Shown: piece by piece, positions 1 through 11,937 of the stretch | How positions within the stretch are numbered: the first letter of the stretch is position 1 | How the letters are laid out: each line of letters opens with the position of its first letter | DNA from: Zobellia amurskyensis | Lineage (GTDB): Bacteria > Bacteroidota > Bacteroidia > Flavobacteriales > Flavobacteriaceae | DNA: 64,000 bases | Reading direction: 5' to 3' | Assembly: GCF_009725985.1 (NCBI RefSeq) | Contig: NZ_RCNR01000007.1 | Span: 1 to 64,000 of the forward strand | Program-made: the position numbers and the translations under genes | The notes under the pieces: model-generated | The model's database searches: none | Told to the model about the DNA's origin: nothing | Seen by the model: only the letters and a program-made list of their open reading frames with translations

Positions 1-2
1 TA

Positions 3-896
3 GATACTAGCATTCCTATGGTTTGGCGTAATCTAGCATTTGGCGCATTCTATCACCAAAAGAATCCTTCACAAGCTATAGATTACATGACCAAAGCTAT
101 ATCGCTAGATAATTCAAATCCGCTTTGGTATTCTGAGCTTTCTAAATACTACGATGAATCGGATGCCGATTTTAGAAAGAATCTTGAAATCTTAGAAGGC
201 AACCTTGATATTGTAAGACAAGACGTAGACGCACCTAAAACTTACGTAGAATTACTGAACCTAGCAGGTGATTACGATAAGGCTATTGCGTTTTTAGACA
301 AACATCATTTTAGAACCTGGGAAGGCGGTAGAGAAACCTATTGGCATTATGTAGATGCACATACTTTAAAAGCTAAGCAATTGATCGCTGATAAAAAGCC
401 ACAAGATGCTATTACCCATTTAGAGCGTGCATTGCTTTATCCAGAAAATCTTGAAGTAGGTAAACCTACCCATGATGAAAAGAATGCCATGATTTACTAT
501 TATATGGGTGAAGCTTATGAGCAACTGGGCGATGCCAAAAAAGCAAAATCTAGTTTTCAAAAAAGTGTTGCTGCCCAAAGCGGAAGAGGTATGAATGATC
601 TTATATTCTTTCAGGGGAAATCTCTTGAGAAATTGGGTGATTCAGAAAAAGCCAAGTCCATGTTCCAGAGCTTAATTGCAAAAGGGAACGGTATGCGTGA
701 GAGTGGCAACGGTAATACGTTAGTTGCTGTTGAAGAAGCCTCAGCCACGAACAATAAATTCATCTCCAACTCTTACTATCTAGAAGCATTGGGAAATGCA
801 GGACTGGGAAATACAGATGAATCAAAGAAAGAATTACAAAAGGCTCTAGACGTTTACAAAAACAATCTGTGGGCCAAAATTATGATTGCTAATTAA
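3..896 (+). CDS. C-terminal part of a DUF5107/TPR protein, cut by the window start
   Basis: The reading frame is open back to the first bases, so the true start lies outside and the ATG at 18 is internal. The visible part is tetratricopeptide-like: repeated helical pairs containing A-I-x-x-x-x-K-A-I and A-K-S-S-F-Q-K-S patterns. The stretch with E-I-L-E-G-N, the motif W-E-G-G and the later L-Y-P-E-N-L-E resembles the C-terminal half of DUF5107 proteins. These are large Bacteroidota and Actinobacteria proteins found in carbohydrate loci; their biochemical role is unknown to me. It ends one base before the start of the CBM9-like gene, so the two are very probably co-transcribed. Family assignment is from remembered sequence pattern, not a search. 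A generic TPR protein is the alternative. Confidence 0.65.
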   Translation, partial: DTSIPMVWRNLAFGAFYHQKNPSQAIDYMTKAISLDNSNPLWYSELSKYYDESDADFRKNLEILEGNLDIVRQDVDAPKTYVELLNLAGDYDKAIAFLDKHHFRTWEGGRETYWHYVDAHTLKAKQLIADKKPQDAITHLERALLYPENLEVGKPTHDEKNAMIYYYMGEAYEQLGDAKKAKSSFQKSVAAQSGRGMNDLIFFQGKSLEKLGDSEKAKSMFQSLIAKGNGMRESGNGNTLVAVEEASATNNKFISNSYYLEALGNAGLGNTDESKKELQKALDVYKNNLWAKIMIAN

Positions 897-897
897 T

Positions 898-1686
898 ATG
901 AGCCACTCAAAATATATGTTCCGGAACACAAAAATTTTAATCGCTTTATGCTTTCTATCCACTTCTGTATTTGCACAGCAGGAAAAGAAACTTTCTTTAG
1001 GTGAACAGCCCGTTTTTAAGGTTTCCAAGGTGAGTGAACCCATGGTTATTGATGGTAAAATGGATGAAGCAAGTTGGTCAAAAACAGAAGCTAGAACATT
1101 GGATTACTTTTATAGGGTTGACAAGCCTACTGACCAACAAAAATCAACCTTTCGGATGCTTTGGGGTAAAGAAAAATTCTATGTTTTTTTTGAAATGGAA
1201 GACCAATATATTACGGCTAGGGAAACCAAAAGAGACGGACAGCCTTACTTAGATGACTGTGCTGAAATATTCTTTATTACTGCGCCCGATAGTTTAGACA
1301 CCCATTTTGGGTATGAACTAAATCTAAACAAGGCCGTGAACGACTTCATTTTTTTTAATGATTATGTAAAGGGAAAAGATGTGGTTTACAAAACTTTCAA
1401 CCCAGACTTTGAAGTTGAAATTACCTATGATGGAACTATAAATGATAATTCTGATATTGATAAGGGATGGACCATGGAAATGGCCATCCCCTATTCAAAT
1501 TTTGGTGAGCTTGGTGAAGTTGTTGCAATCGAAGCCGGAAACAAATGGGCTTTCCTTGCTATAAGACAAGACCGTAACGATGCCGATGGCAACAGGCGGT
1601 CTACTTCAACTATATTTCCCATTTATGACATTTCTAAAAATGTACATCAAGCCAACCGTTTTGGCTTAATGGAATTCGTTGAATAA
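898..1686 (+). CDS. Secreted carbohydrate-binding family 9-like (CBM9-like) protein
   Basis: The start is placed at ATG 898, two bases after the preceding stop, rather than the TTG at 886. This gives a signal peptide ending near S-V-F-A-Q-Q at about residue 24, so the mature protein is periplasmic or secreted. The body has the CBM9/DOMON-like pattern: V-I-D-G-x-M-D-E-A-S-W near the N-terminus, a central D-D-C-A-E-I-F-F, and a late W-T-M-E-M-A-I-P-Y. Proteins of about 250 residues with only this domain are common in marine Bacteroidota. They are thought to bind glycans or to be remnants of larger enzymes; no catalytic residue can be named. It forms an operon tail with the upstream DUF5107-type gene and converges on the enolase-superfamily gene, with only 9 bases between the two stops. 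Confidence 0.75.
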   Translation: MSHSKYMFRNTKILIALCFLSTSVFAQQEKKLSLGEQPVFKVSKVSEPMVIDGKMDEASWSKTEARTLDYFYRVDKPTDQQKSTFRMLWGKEKFYVFFEMEDQYITARETKRDGQPYLDDCAEIFFITAPDSLDTHFGYELNLNKAVNDFIFFNDYVKGKDVVYKTFNPDFEVEITYDGTINDNSDIDKGWTMEMAIPYSNFGELGEVVAIEAGNKWAFLAIRQDRNDADGNRRSTSTIFPIYDISKNVHQANRFGLMEFVE

Positions 1687-1695
1687 AATATTTGA

Positions 1696-2856
1696 TTACC
1701 AGTTCGTAAAAGAACCGTCCTTACGACGTAACCTCGGTATCTCAATAGGTTTAAAAGTTTGTTCTAATGCCAATTCTTCATTAAACTCTACACCTAGTCC
1801 CGGAGTATCCAAAACAGGATAAGTTGGTCCGTCCAATATAGGTCGTACAGGATAAAACTCTGGAGCATCCGTACCCATATACTGTGCAGGCGTATTCATT
1901 TCTTCCAACCAACCAAAGTTAGGACAAGCTGCAGCCATATGAATGGTAGCCGCAGTACAAATTGGTCCTAATGGATTGTGTGGCATCAAATCAATATAAT
2001 GAGCTTCGGCCAAACTAGCTACTTTCATAGCCTCGGTAATTCCTCCAACATTACAAATATCAATACGAGCATACTGAGTAAGATTCCTTTCTATAAAAGG
2101 CAAAAACTGCCATTTGCTAGAAAACTCTTCACCTATCGTAAAAGGAATATCTACCATTTTACGAAGATTCTCGTACGCCTCTGGATTTTCATCACGAATA
2201 GGTTCTTCAATATAATCCAAAGTCCCAGGTGGCATTCGGTTTATGAAAGAATACGTTTGAGCCGGAGTAAGTCTTGTGTGGTAATCAATTCCTATGGTTA
2301 TAGCTGAACCTACTTCTTTACGGAGGTCGGTAAGCCATTCGGCGATTGTAGCAATGGATTGTCTCGGCTCAAAAAGTTCCTTATCTCCTTCTGCTTCAAA
2401 TTCCGCAGGAGCCAAGCGTAACATCGTCCAACCTTCTTTAATACAGGTTTTGGAATACTCAAAAAGCTCTTCTCTAGTTCTAAAACGAACCGAAGCAAAA
2501 CAATCTACATAATCTCTGTGTTTACCTCCCAATAGTTCATATACAGGAACGCCCAAAGCCTTTCCTTTAATATCGTAAAGCGCAATATCTATAGCTGAAA
2601 TTGCAGCTGTAAGCACACGTCCTCCTTCAAAATATTGACCACGGTACATTTCTTGCCAAAGCGCCCCGATATTTCGCGCATCTTTGCCAATTAAAAAACC
2701 TTTAAAATGCTCAATTGCGCCAATAACGGCCAATTCTCTACCGGAAAGACCAGAAGCCCCCCATCCATAAATTCCTGAATCTGTTTCCACCTTAACGACT
2801 AGCTGACTTCCAAAACCTACATTTATAGGGAAAGTTTTAATAGCTGATATTTTCAT
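1696..2856 (-). CDS. Enolase-superfamily sugar-acid dehydratase, galactonate dehydratase-like
   Basis: Mandelate racemase/muconate lactonising subgroup, 386 residues, a normal length. Visible metal and catalytic positions are D191-Y-H193, E217-E218 in Y-I-E-E-P, E243-E244 in T-I-G-E-E, D266, and H293 in P-H-N-P-L-G-P. The D-x-H motif and the P-H-x-P-L-G-P block are those of the D-galactonate dehydratase (DgoD) group, which converts D-galactonate to 2-keto-3-deoxy-D-galactonate. There is no signal peptide, so it is cytoplasmic. It lies 28 bases downstream of an MFS organic-acid transporter on the same strand, consistent with uptake and dehydration of an aldonate. Exact substrate cannot be read from sequence; other acid-sugar dehydratases of this superfamily are possible. 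Confidence 0.75.
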   Translation of the reverse strand: MKISAIKTFPINVGFGSQLVVKVETDSGIYGWGASGLSGRELAVIGAIEHFKGFLIGKDARNIGALWQEMYRGQYFEGGRVLTAAISAIDIALYDIKGKALGVPVYELLGGKHRDYVDCFASVRFRTREELFEYSKTCIKEGWTMLRLAPAEFEAEGDKELFEPRQSIATIAEWLTDLRKEVGSAITIGIDYHTRLTPAQTYSFINRMPPGTLDYIEEPIRDENPEAYENLRKMVDIPFTIGEEFSSKWQFLPFIERNLTQYARIDICNVGGITEAMKVASLAEAHYIDLMPHNPLGPICTAATIHMAAACPNFGWLEEMNTPAQYMGTDAPEFYPVRPILDGPTYPVLDTPGLGVEFNEELALEQTFKPIEIPRLRRKDGSFTNW

Positions 2857-2884
2857 AAAAATGCCTATTTATTATGTTTGAGTT

Positions 2885-4189
2885 TTATTTTGATTTTGGT
2901 ACGATACGTTCAACCTTGCCTACAATAAAAGTGTAAGATATAAAACCTAGCAATGCTATCCCGCCAATAAAGAATAGAGCCGGACTAAAATCACCATCTT
3001 CTACCAGGTATCCAATTACGATGGGCACCACTACACCTGCTAGACCTCCAATAAAGTTAAACGCCCCACCAGTAAGTCCTATTAATTTTTTAGGTGCCAT
3101 AAGCGAAATAAATATCCACGCAATACTAGCCAGACCGTTACCAAAAAAGGCCAAAGCTAAAAATAGTATTACGAAGAAAGTACTATCTGTATAGTTCGCC
3201 CCTATAATACAAGTAGATAATAGCATACCAATGATAATTGGTGTCTTTCGTGCAATCTCAACGGAATATCCTTTCTTAATTAAATAATCAGATGAAAAAC
3301 CAGATAGAAGCACTCCAAAGAAAGCTGCTAAAAAAGGAATAGAAGCCAAGAATCCAGATTTTAAGAAGTCCAATCCCCTAAACTCCACCAAATACGTTGG
3401 AAACCAAGTAAGAAAGAATATAGTTGTAGCTCCCAAGCAAAATTGACCTATGTAAAGTCCCCAAAGCTTTCTATATATGAAAGCCTGTTTGAAATCATTC
3501 CAATCAAATTTTTTCTTCTCTTCTTTTTTAACGTCGTTTTTACCAATCAGTCCTCCGCCCTTCTCAATATGATCGAGCTCTGCTTTGTTAATGGATTTAT
3601 GCTCCTGTGGGTTTCGGTAAAAGAAATACCAAATTGCAGCCCAAACAAGACCTATAATCCCAGAAATTATGAAAAGACCTCGCCAACCAAAATAGCTTTG
3701 AATAGCCACTAAAACAGGAGTTAGAAATGCTAGACCTAGAAATTGCCCTGAAGTATATATGGCAATTGCCGAAGCACGTTCGTCTTCGGGAAACCATTTG
3801 GTAACCACTAGATTGTTGATAGGATAAGAAGGAGCCTCAAAAATACCAATACTGGCCCGTAAACCCAATAAAGCACCAAATGAACTGACCATACCCTGTA
3901 TAAGGGTTGCCACAGACCATAAGGCCATCATTATAGAATACAATACACGAGTGGGTAGTTTATCCGCAACAATTCCACCCGGAATTTGTAAGCAAGCATA
4001 GGTCCACGCAAAAGCAGAAAACACATACCCCATTTGTACATTGCTAAGGCCTAAATCTTCTTTCATTGCAAAAGCCGCAACAGAAATATTACTTCGATCC
4101 AAGTAATTAATAACCACGGTAATGAAAACCATGGCCAATATATTATAACGTTTCCGCGTAGAATTTGCGGCTTGATTTAAGTTGGTCAT
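2885..4189 (-). CDS. MFS transporter of the anion:cation symporter type (hexuronate/galactonate-like)
   Basis: 434 residues with about 12 hydrophobic segments and a charged cytoplasmic loop near residues 200-230. The N-terminal N-Y-L-D-R-S-N-I-S-V-A is the hallmark of the ACS family (ExuT, GudP, DgoT), whose known members import hexuronates, glucarate or D-galactonate with protons. The neighbouring dehydratase, transcribed after it, supports an aldonate such as galactonate as cargo. Start at ATG 4189; the upstream 500-base gap separates it from the divergent GH117 gene, so this is likely the first gene of a two-gene operon. Confidence 0.8.
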   Translation of the reverse strand: MTNLNQAANSTRKRYNILAMVFITVVINYLDRSNISVAAFAMKEDLGLSNVQMGYVFSAFAWTYACLQIPGGIVADKLPTRVLYSIMMALWSVATLIQGMVSSFGALLGLRASIGIFEAPSYPINNLVVTKWFPEDERASAIAIYTSGQFLGLAFLTPVLVAIQSYFGWRGLFIISGIIGLVWAAIWYFFYRNPQEHKSINKAELDHIEKGGGLIGKNDVKKEEKKKFDWNDFKQAFIYRKLWGLYIGQFCLGATTIFFLTWFPTYLVEFRGLDFLKSGFLASIPFLAAFFGVLLSGFSSDYLIKKGYSVEIARKTPIIIGMLLSTCIIGANYTDSTFFVILFLALAFFGNGLASIAWIFISLMAPKKLIGLTGGAFNFIGGLAGVVVPIVIGYLVEDGDFSPALFFIGGIALLGFISYTFIVGKVERIVPKSK

Positions 4190-4692
4190 TTACTTAGCTG
4201 TATTATTTTTGAATTAAAAGTCGGTTGTTATTTTTCTATTTTTCTAACTAAATGAGTAAGGTTCTATACCCTACCCAATTTAAAAAGTGTCAATATAACA
4301 ATTATAATTGTTTAGAGTAAAGTATGTTGGATTAAAAATACATTCCCCCGCTAATTAGTGATAAAAAAGAAAAGCCCATGCTTGATTAAGCCAAATAGTT
4401 CTGTAAAATAAACTACCTGTTCGCTTTAAATTACACAAACAACAAACAACAAATTAAATATTAAAAAGCCTTTTTTGACCTGTAATTACCCGAATTAAAA
4501 TTTGCTTTACCTCTATTAATTCTCGGGTTTCCGTAATTTATCTTGTTTTAATTAACGCAATATTCGTTACACATTTTAGAGGTATTGATAATATAAAATG
4601 ACTAAAATCCAAAAACTCAAAATATTTTTTTCTATAAATATTTTGAGTTTTAAACCAAATAATAAAACAACCCATTTAAAACCTCGATCTAC
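4190..4692. promoter_or_regulatory. Divergent intergenic region between the transporter and GH117 genes
   Basis: About 500 bases, very AT-rich, with no credible open reading frame. It must hold the promoters of the minus-strand transporter/dehydratase pair and of the plus-strand GH117 gene. I could not identify a clean Bacteroidota -7/-33 pair. The only strong structure is the inverted repeat at 4612-4651, listed separately. Confidence 0.5.
4612..4651. promoter_or_regulatory. Perfect 16-bp inverted repeat just upstream of the GH117 gene
   Basis: The left arm 4612-4627 (AAAACTCAAAATATTT) is exactly complementary to the right arm 4636-4651, with an 8-base loop. It ends 41 bases before the GH117 ATG at 4693. 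It could act as a DNA operator for a dimeric regulator or as a hairpin in the 5' untranslated RNA. It is not followed by a T-run on the plus strand, so it is a poor terminator for that direction. Confidence 0.6.
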
Positions 4693-5967
4693 ATGAAAAA
4701 TAATATATGGAGTTTTGTAATCTTGTTGCTATCTATGTCATGTGACGAACCAAAAAAGTCCTCGTCCAATTCTACCGATGTTAAAATCGTTCAAGAAGAT
4801 TTTCCTTATGGCAACGTACCCAGAGAAAAGCCGGACAGAAAATTAAGTGCTGCCTTTGAGCGCATATATGATGGTACGTATGGCGGACTAGAAGTAACGT
4901 CCAACGAGCTTTTTTCAAACTTTAAATATACTCCCTTAAAAGGTTTTGACTACCACGGTCACGATGGCACAGTTTCCCGTAGAGACGCCAGTAAAGTAAT
5001 AAAAGTAGACGATACCTATTATTTCTGGTATACCCATCGTGAGACCAGTGTTCCTCCAGATGAAAATGGTGGCAACGATACTATACCTTCCCGAGACTGG
5101 GATTTATCAGAGATATGGTATGCAACAAGTAAAGACGGATTTACATGGAAAGAACAAGGTGTTGCTGTTACAAGAACTGAAAAACCAAACCCAGGTTGGC
5201 GCTCCGTCTCAACACCGGATATTTTAGTGTACAAAGGAAAATACTACCTGTATTACCAAGCTTATTTAAACATGCCAGGCGCACCGGGAACTAAAGGAGA
5301 CGATTGCCCAGTAGCAGCATCTGTTGCAGATTCTCCTAATGGCCCTTGGACACCATCTAACAAAATTGTTCTTGATAATGGTCCAGAAGGTTCATGGGAT
5401 CAATATGTAATTCATGACCCTTACCCACTTGTACGTGACGGGAAAATATACATCTACTACAAAGGAGAGATGGGTGGTAATCCCAGAGTTCGTGCACAAG
5501 GTTTAGCTATTTCAGAAAATCCTTTTGGTCCTTTCAAAAAGCACCCTTTAAATCCGGTTATAAATTCTGGTCATGAGACTGCGCTTTTTCCTTTTAAAGA
5601 AGGACTTGCTGCATTGGTAAGTCGCCATGGTCTAGAACACAATACTATACAATACGCACCAGACGGAGTTAATTTTGAAGTGGCTGCCATTACAGGGTTA
5701 ATGCCTATCGCACCCGGCCCATACGTTCCTGATGCATTTACAGACACAAAAGATGGCCGTGGTATTTCTTGGGGACTATGCCATTTTAGAAATGTGGGGA
5801 AAGCCGAAGGGAAAAGTCATAGCTTTTTTGCAAGGTTTGACTGTGACCTTAGTTTAGATGTGGACGACCCGTTTATGAAAGAAAGTGACATATTGAATCA
5901 CCCAGATATCTATTTTCAATTTGGGCTTACCGATGAACAACGAAAGCGCATTAATCAGTCGAAATAA
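4693..5967 (+). CDS. GH117 family lipoprotein (anhydro-galactosidase-like)
   Basis: 424 residues. The N-terminus is a lipoprotein signal with the lipidated residue at Cys17 (S-M-S-C). The five-bladed propeller of family GH117 is recognisable. Expected active-site residues are present: D98 in R-R-D-A-S, D242 in I-H-D-P-Y, and the H294-E295 pair in N-S-G-H-E-T. The family includes exo-alpha-1,3-(3,6-anhydro)-L-galactosidases, which remove the non-reducing anhydrogalactose from neoagaro-oligosaccharides. This copy is clearly divergent from the second GH117 in the window (16668-17891), which better matches the characterised AhgA, so its substrate may be a modified repeat. It is monocistronic: an inverted repeat precedes it and a terminator hairpin follows. 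Family assignment is firm; substrate is not. Confidence 0.85.
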   Translation: MKNNIWSFVILLLSMSCDEPKKSSSNSTDVKIVQEDFPYGNVPREKPDRKLSAAFERIYDGTYGGLEVTSNELFSNFKYTPLKGFDYHGHDGTVSRRDASKVIKVDDTYYFWYTHRETSVPPDENGGNDTIPSRDWDLSEIWYATSKDGFTWKEQGVAVTRTEKPNPGWRSVSTPDILVYKGKYYLYYQAYLNMPGAPGTKGDDCPVAASVADSPNGPWTPSNKIVLDNGPEGSWDQYVIHDPYPLVRDGKIYIYYKGEMGGNPRVRAQGLAISENPFGPFKKHPLNPVINSGHETALFPFKEGLAALVSRHGLEHNTIQYAPDGVNFEVAAITGLMPIAPGPYVPDAFTDTKDGRGISWGLCHFRNVGKAEGKSHSFFARFDCDLSLDVDDPFMKESDILNHPDIYFQFGLTDEQRKRINQSK

Positions 5968-5985
5968 CTTTAATTCTAAAATAAA

Positions 5986-6018
5986 CAAAAGCCCAATTTT
6001 CTAAGAAATTGGGCTTTT
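5986..6018. terminator. Bidirectional terminator hairpin between convergent GH117 and GH2 genes
   Basis: The arm CAAAAGCCCAATTT pairs with AAATTGGGCTTTTG across a short loop, flanked by A-rich and T-rich sequence on opposite sides. It lies 19 bases after the GH117 stop and about 20 bases after the GH2 stop on the other strand, so it can end transcription in both directions. Confidence 0.85.
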
Positions 6019-6038
6019 GCTTTTGTAATAACCTTGTG

Positions 6039-8579
<2,541 letters not shown>

Positions 8580-8686
8580 AAGTCTATAGTTTACCATATG
8601 AATCAAAAAAGCCCAATTGAAAAGCTAATAACAACCGGGCTAACTACTAAAAATTTACTTTTTATATTTTCAATTGAGGAGTTACT

Positions 8687-9703
8687 TTACCCCAAGCCGT
8701 TTGCATAAGCTACTATTACAATTCCTGCAATCATACAACCAAGACCTCCGTACAATAAGTTCCTTGCTTTTGGCGAAGCACTCACCCATTCTTTGGTAAC
8801 CAGACCACTAACAATTGCCGTTGCCACAGATGCTGTATTAAAAATGGCATAGCCCACAGTATTGCCGGAAGCTCCAAGTTTGAAAGCGGCGTATGCAAAA
8901 AGTGCCGATGCGGCGTAATGGAATACAGCCATAATTAAAATAAGGAACAGGTTTTTACCAAACGCAGGTGTCTTAAAATCTCCCCAAGCCTTTTTAGCGT
9001 TCAGTTGCCATAAAAAATAAGCGCTCATAACAATACCACCGCTAATAAAAATAGGGAACATGACCGCTACGGCAGTAATCCAATCGGCATTGCCCTGCGC
9101 TACACTTGCTTCATGCAAATACGGTCTACCGGCAGCATTGGCATAACTAAAGCCTGTAGCTAATAATCCGCCCACAATAGCAATCATAATACCCGTAACC
9201 ATAGAGCCCTTTGCCGGCGTGCCTTCAGATGCTATTTTAGATTCGTCTTTTTCGCGGGTAAGACCGGCCTTTCCATTTAAAATAACTCCCAATAGTACTA
9301 CTAGAATACCTACTAGAATATACGTCAATACATTGGAAGGTGGTAGTCCGTCTTCAATAAATGGCAAGAGCGAACCTACCAAAATAATAGTTCCGATAAA
9401 GATGGAGAAACCAAGGGAAAGCCCAATATGATTAATGGCTTTACTCCACATCATAACCCCTATACCCCAAAGAAAACTAGTCAGTCCCATTTTCACCCAA
9501 ATATCGGTTGGCATGTTTCCAAATATCTCGCCAAAACCTTGAATTAAGGTTACCGAGGCAATAATAGGCACAACGAACATGGTCAGAAGAAAAAAGAGGC
9601 TCCACGTATTTTCATATTTAAAGTCCTTTGTAAACTTTTCAGGAAGGGCATAAAGGCCCAACATTAATCCAGCGAAAATCGCCAATAATACTCCTTCGGT
9701 CAT
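8687..9703 (-). CDS. RhaT-like sugar:proton symporter
   Basis: 338 residues with about 10 hydrophobic segments. The N-terminal G-L-M-L-G-L-Y-A-L-P, the central F-L-W-G-I-G-V and the following G-L-S-L-G-F-S-I-F-I-G-T resemble the L-rhamnose:H+ symporter RhaT of the drug/metabolite transporter superfamily. No rhamnose genes are near; the surrounding enzymes handle anhydrogalactose and galactose, so it most likely imports one of these across the inner membrane. It sits between galM and the GH2 gene in the PUL, 59 bases after galM. Substrate is inferred only from context. Confidence 0.75.
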   Translation of the reverse strand: MTEGVLLAIFAGLMLGLYALPEKFTKDFKYENTWSLFFLLTMFVVPIIASVTLIQGFGEIFGNMPTDIWVKMGLTSFLWGIGVMMWSKAINHIGLSLGFSIFIGTIILVGSLLPFIEDGLPPSNVLTYILVGILVVLLGVILNGKAGLTREKDESKIASEGTPAKGSMVTGIMIAIVGGLLATGFSYANAAGRPYLHEASVAQGNADWITAVAVMFPIFISGGIVMSAYFLWQLNAKKAWGDFKTPAFGKNLFLILIMAVFHYAASALFAYAAFKLGASGNTVGYAIFNTASVATAIVSGLVTKEWVSASPKARNLLYGGLGCMIAGIVIVAYANGLG

Positions 9704-9762
9704 AATTTGAATATTTAATTAAGGCCCGACTTACGCTTACTGTAGACGGGACCATTTTTTAT

Positions 9763-10806
9763 TTACCAGTTGAATTTGAAAATAGTAGTACTGTCATAAG
9801 ATTCTCCCGCTTTCAAAATACTCTTAGGAGCGTTCTTTAAATTCATTCCGTTCGGGTAGCGGTGCGTTTCACAACAGAAGCCACGATATTTTCCGTATTG
9901 TAATCCTGATTCACGTTGTAGCTCATCAGAAGTATATTTACCTGTGTACAATAACATTCCCGGTTCTGTAGTAAAAACTTCCATAGAACGCCCACTTTTG
10001 GGCTCTGTTATTTCTGCTACCTTATCCAGTTCAAAACCTTTATCCTCAAAAAGATAAAAATGCTCAAAACCGTCACCCATAGCCTCATGAACTTCTTTTA
10101 TGGTCTTGGTAGATTGTAAATCATCGGCCTTGCCAACAACAGAAACATTTTCTCCCGTTGCAGCACCTGTCTCATCCCAAACCTGTTTGGTACTAGAATT
10201 TATCATTACGGAGTGACCCTCAACATTTTCTGCAAATCCTGAAAGATTAAAATACGAGTGATTCGTAATCGTGAAAGGCGTGTCTTGGTCGGTTATTGCG
10301 CCGTACTGTATTTTAAGTTCGTTCTCGTTTGTTAATGAGAAAGTCACCTGAACCGTAACATTACCTGGAAAACCCTCTTCAAGGTGTTTACTTTTTAGTT
10401 CCATTTGAACAGTAGCTAATTCATTAGAAAACGAATTCACTTTCCATATTTTCTTATCAAAACCAACTTTACCTCCATGAAGGTTATTGTCTCCTACAAT
10501 TTTTGCCAGTTCATATTCCTTTCCGTTCAAAGAAAATTTAGCATCTTTTATTTGTGAACAATAACGACCTACAGTTCCACCAAAATAGGGCGCATTTGCT
10601 TTATAAGCGTCAGAAAAATAACTCTCGAACGTATCAAAACCACAAACAATTTCTTCAGTTTTCCCATCCTTATTTGGTAAGAGAAGAGAAGTTATGGTAG
10701 CACCATAAGTAGAGATTTTTACGCTTACCCCATTATCATTTTCTAAAGTATACTGGTGAATAGCTTCTCCATCAAGTACACCAAAATCCGTTTGCGTTGT
10801 TTTCAT
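9763..10806 (-). CDS. galM: Aldose 1-epimerase (galactose mutarotase)
   Basis: 347 residues, the usual length of GalM. Family motifs visible: G-R-Y-C/N-type loop near residue 80, N-L-H-G-G near residue 109, the catalytic His in T-N-H-S-Y-F-N-L-S-G, and the catalytic Glu in C-E-T-H-R-Y-P-N-G close to the C-terminus. It interconverts alpha and beta anomers of D-galactose released by the GH2 enzyme, feeding cytoplasmic catabolism. No signal peptide is evident. It lies 36 bases downstream of the cycloisomerase gene on the same strand. Other aldohexoses may also be substrates. Confidence 0.88.
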   Translation of the reverse strand: MKTTQTDFGVLDGEAIHQYTLENDNGVSVKISTYGATITSLLLPNKDGKTEEIVCGFDTFESYFSDAYKANAPYFGGTVGRYCSQIKDAKFSLNGKEYELAKIVGDNNLHGGKVGFDKKIWKVNSFSNELATVQMELKSKHLEEGFPGNVTVQVTFSLTNENELKIQYGAITDQDTPFTITNHSYFNLSGFAENVEGHSVMINSSTKQVWDETGAATGENVSVVGKADDLQSTKTIKEVHEAMGDGFEHFYLFEDKGFELDKVAEITEPKSGRSMEVFTTEPGMLLYTGKYTSDELQRESGLQYGKYRGFCCETHRYPNGMNLKNAPKSILKAGESYDSTTIFKFNW

Positions 10807-10842
10807 TTTCGTAAGCGTTTTGAAATATTTTAATTCGATGTT

Positions 10843-11937
10843 TTATTTGGATTGATAAGGAGCTAATTTCTCCCAATCAAACTCCACTCCCACTCCCGGT
10901 GAATCTGGTGCCACAGCAAGGTGGTTCTCAACGACTAAAGGTCTGGTAGTATACTGGTCAATAGGAAAACTATGTACTTCTAACCAACCTGAATTAGGTT
11001 GCGCAGACACTAAACTTACGTGTAGCTCCTGCATACCGTGGGAACAAGCCGGAATGTTATGTTTATCTGCCAACCGTGCAGCCGCCAACCAACCTGTAAT
11101 ACCGCCACAATTAGATGCATCAGGTTGTACAAAAGATAGTTTCGCCTGATCCATGGCATACTCAAACTCATGAATGGTATGTAGGTTTTCACCCATTGCC
11201 AATGGAAAGCCCGTAGCATCAGAAATTTGAGAAAAGCCTATATAATTATCCGGAATAATAGGTTCTTCAAACCACGTAATATCATATTCCTTAAAGCGAT
11301 TAATAGCTTCAATAGCTTTTTCCACAGTCATTGAATAATTGGCATCTACCATGAACGTGATATCCGGACCAATAAATTCTCGCACTGCTTTTATGCGTTC
11401 AATGTCCTCGTCTAGATTTTCACGACCGATTTTAATTTTGACAGCATTGAAACCAGCTGCCAAATACCCTTCCATATTCTTTAAAAGTTTTGGGATAGGA
11501 AACTGTAAATCTATTCCACCGCAATACGCCTTACAGGTATTACCCGCTCCACCGGCCATTTGCCAAAGTGGCTTTTCTGCTTTTTTACAACGGATGTCCC
11601 ACAATGCTATATCGATAGTGGAAACAGCAAAAGATACAATGCCCCCTCTACCCACATAATGCATATGCCATTCTAGGAAATCATAAATTCCCTCTACATC
11701 AGTACCATCCTTGCCTATTAAAGCCGGTGTAATATCATAATCCACCATCGCCTTAATGGCATTTCCTCCTTTTCCACCGGTATAGGTATATCCGGTTCCA
11801 GTACTACCATCTTCTAAAGTAATAGTAGAAGTGACCAGCTCAAAATGCGTATGGTCTCCATGTTTGGCATCGTTCATGACTTCCGGTAACGGAACTCGGA
11901 ACAACTTACACTCAACCGATTTAATACTCGTGCTCAT
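10843..11937 (-). CDS. 3,6-anhydro-L-galactonate cycloisomerase, enolase superfamily
   Basis: 364 residues of the muconate-lactonising/mandelate-racemase group. Catalytic layout is complete: K167-x-K169 in K-I-K-I-G, metal ligands D198 (V-D-A-N-Y), E224/E225 (F-E-E-P) and E250 (M-G-E-N), D273 (P-D-A-S), and H300 (S-H-G-M-Q-E). The start codon directly abuts the stop of the aldehyde dehydrogenase gene, with no spacer, which implies translational coupling. In agarolytic bacteria an enzyme of this family opens the anhydro ring of 3,6-anhydro-L-galactonate to give 2-keto-3-deoxy-L-galactonate, right after the NAD(P)-dependent dehydrogenase. The pairing and gene order make this the best reading; a generic sugar-acid dehydratase is the alternative. 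Confidence 0.85.
   Translation of the reverse strand: MSTSIKSVECKLFRVPLPEVMNDAKHGDHTHFELVTSTITLEDGSTGTGYTYTGGKGGNAIKAMVDYDITPALIGKDGTDVEGIYDFLEWHMHYVGRGGIVSFAVSTIDIALWDIRCKKAEKPLWQMAGGAGNTCKAYCGGIDLQFPIPKLLKNMEGYLAAGFNAVKIKIGRENLDEDIERIKAVREFIGPDITFMVDANYSMTVEKAIEAINRFKEYDITWFEEPIIPDNYIGFSQISDATGFPLAMGENLHTIHEFEYAMDQAKLSFVQPDASNCGGITGWLAAARLADKHNIPACSHGMQELHVSLVSAQPNSGWLEVHSFPIDQYTTRPLVVENHLAVAPDSPGVGVEFDWEKLAPYQSK

Noticed and set aside
8580-8606. Upstream ATG for the GH2 gene
   Set aside because: It would place nine extra residues before a textbook lipoprotein signal; ATG 8579 gives the normal signal length.
8600-8640. GCCC...GGGC arms after the GH2 start region
   Set aside because: Only four to five pairs around a loop of over 20 bases, with no T-run; not convincing as a terminator.
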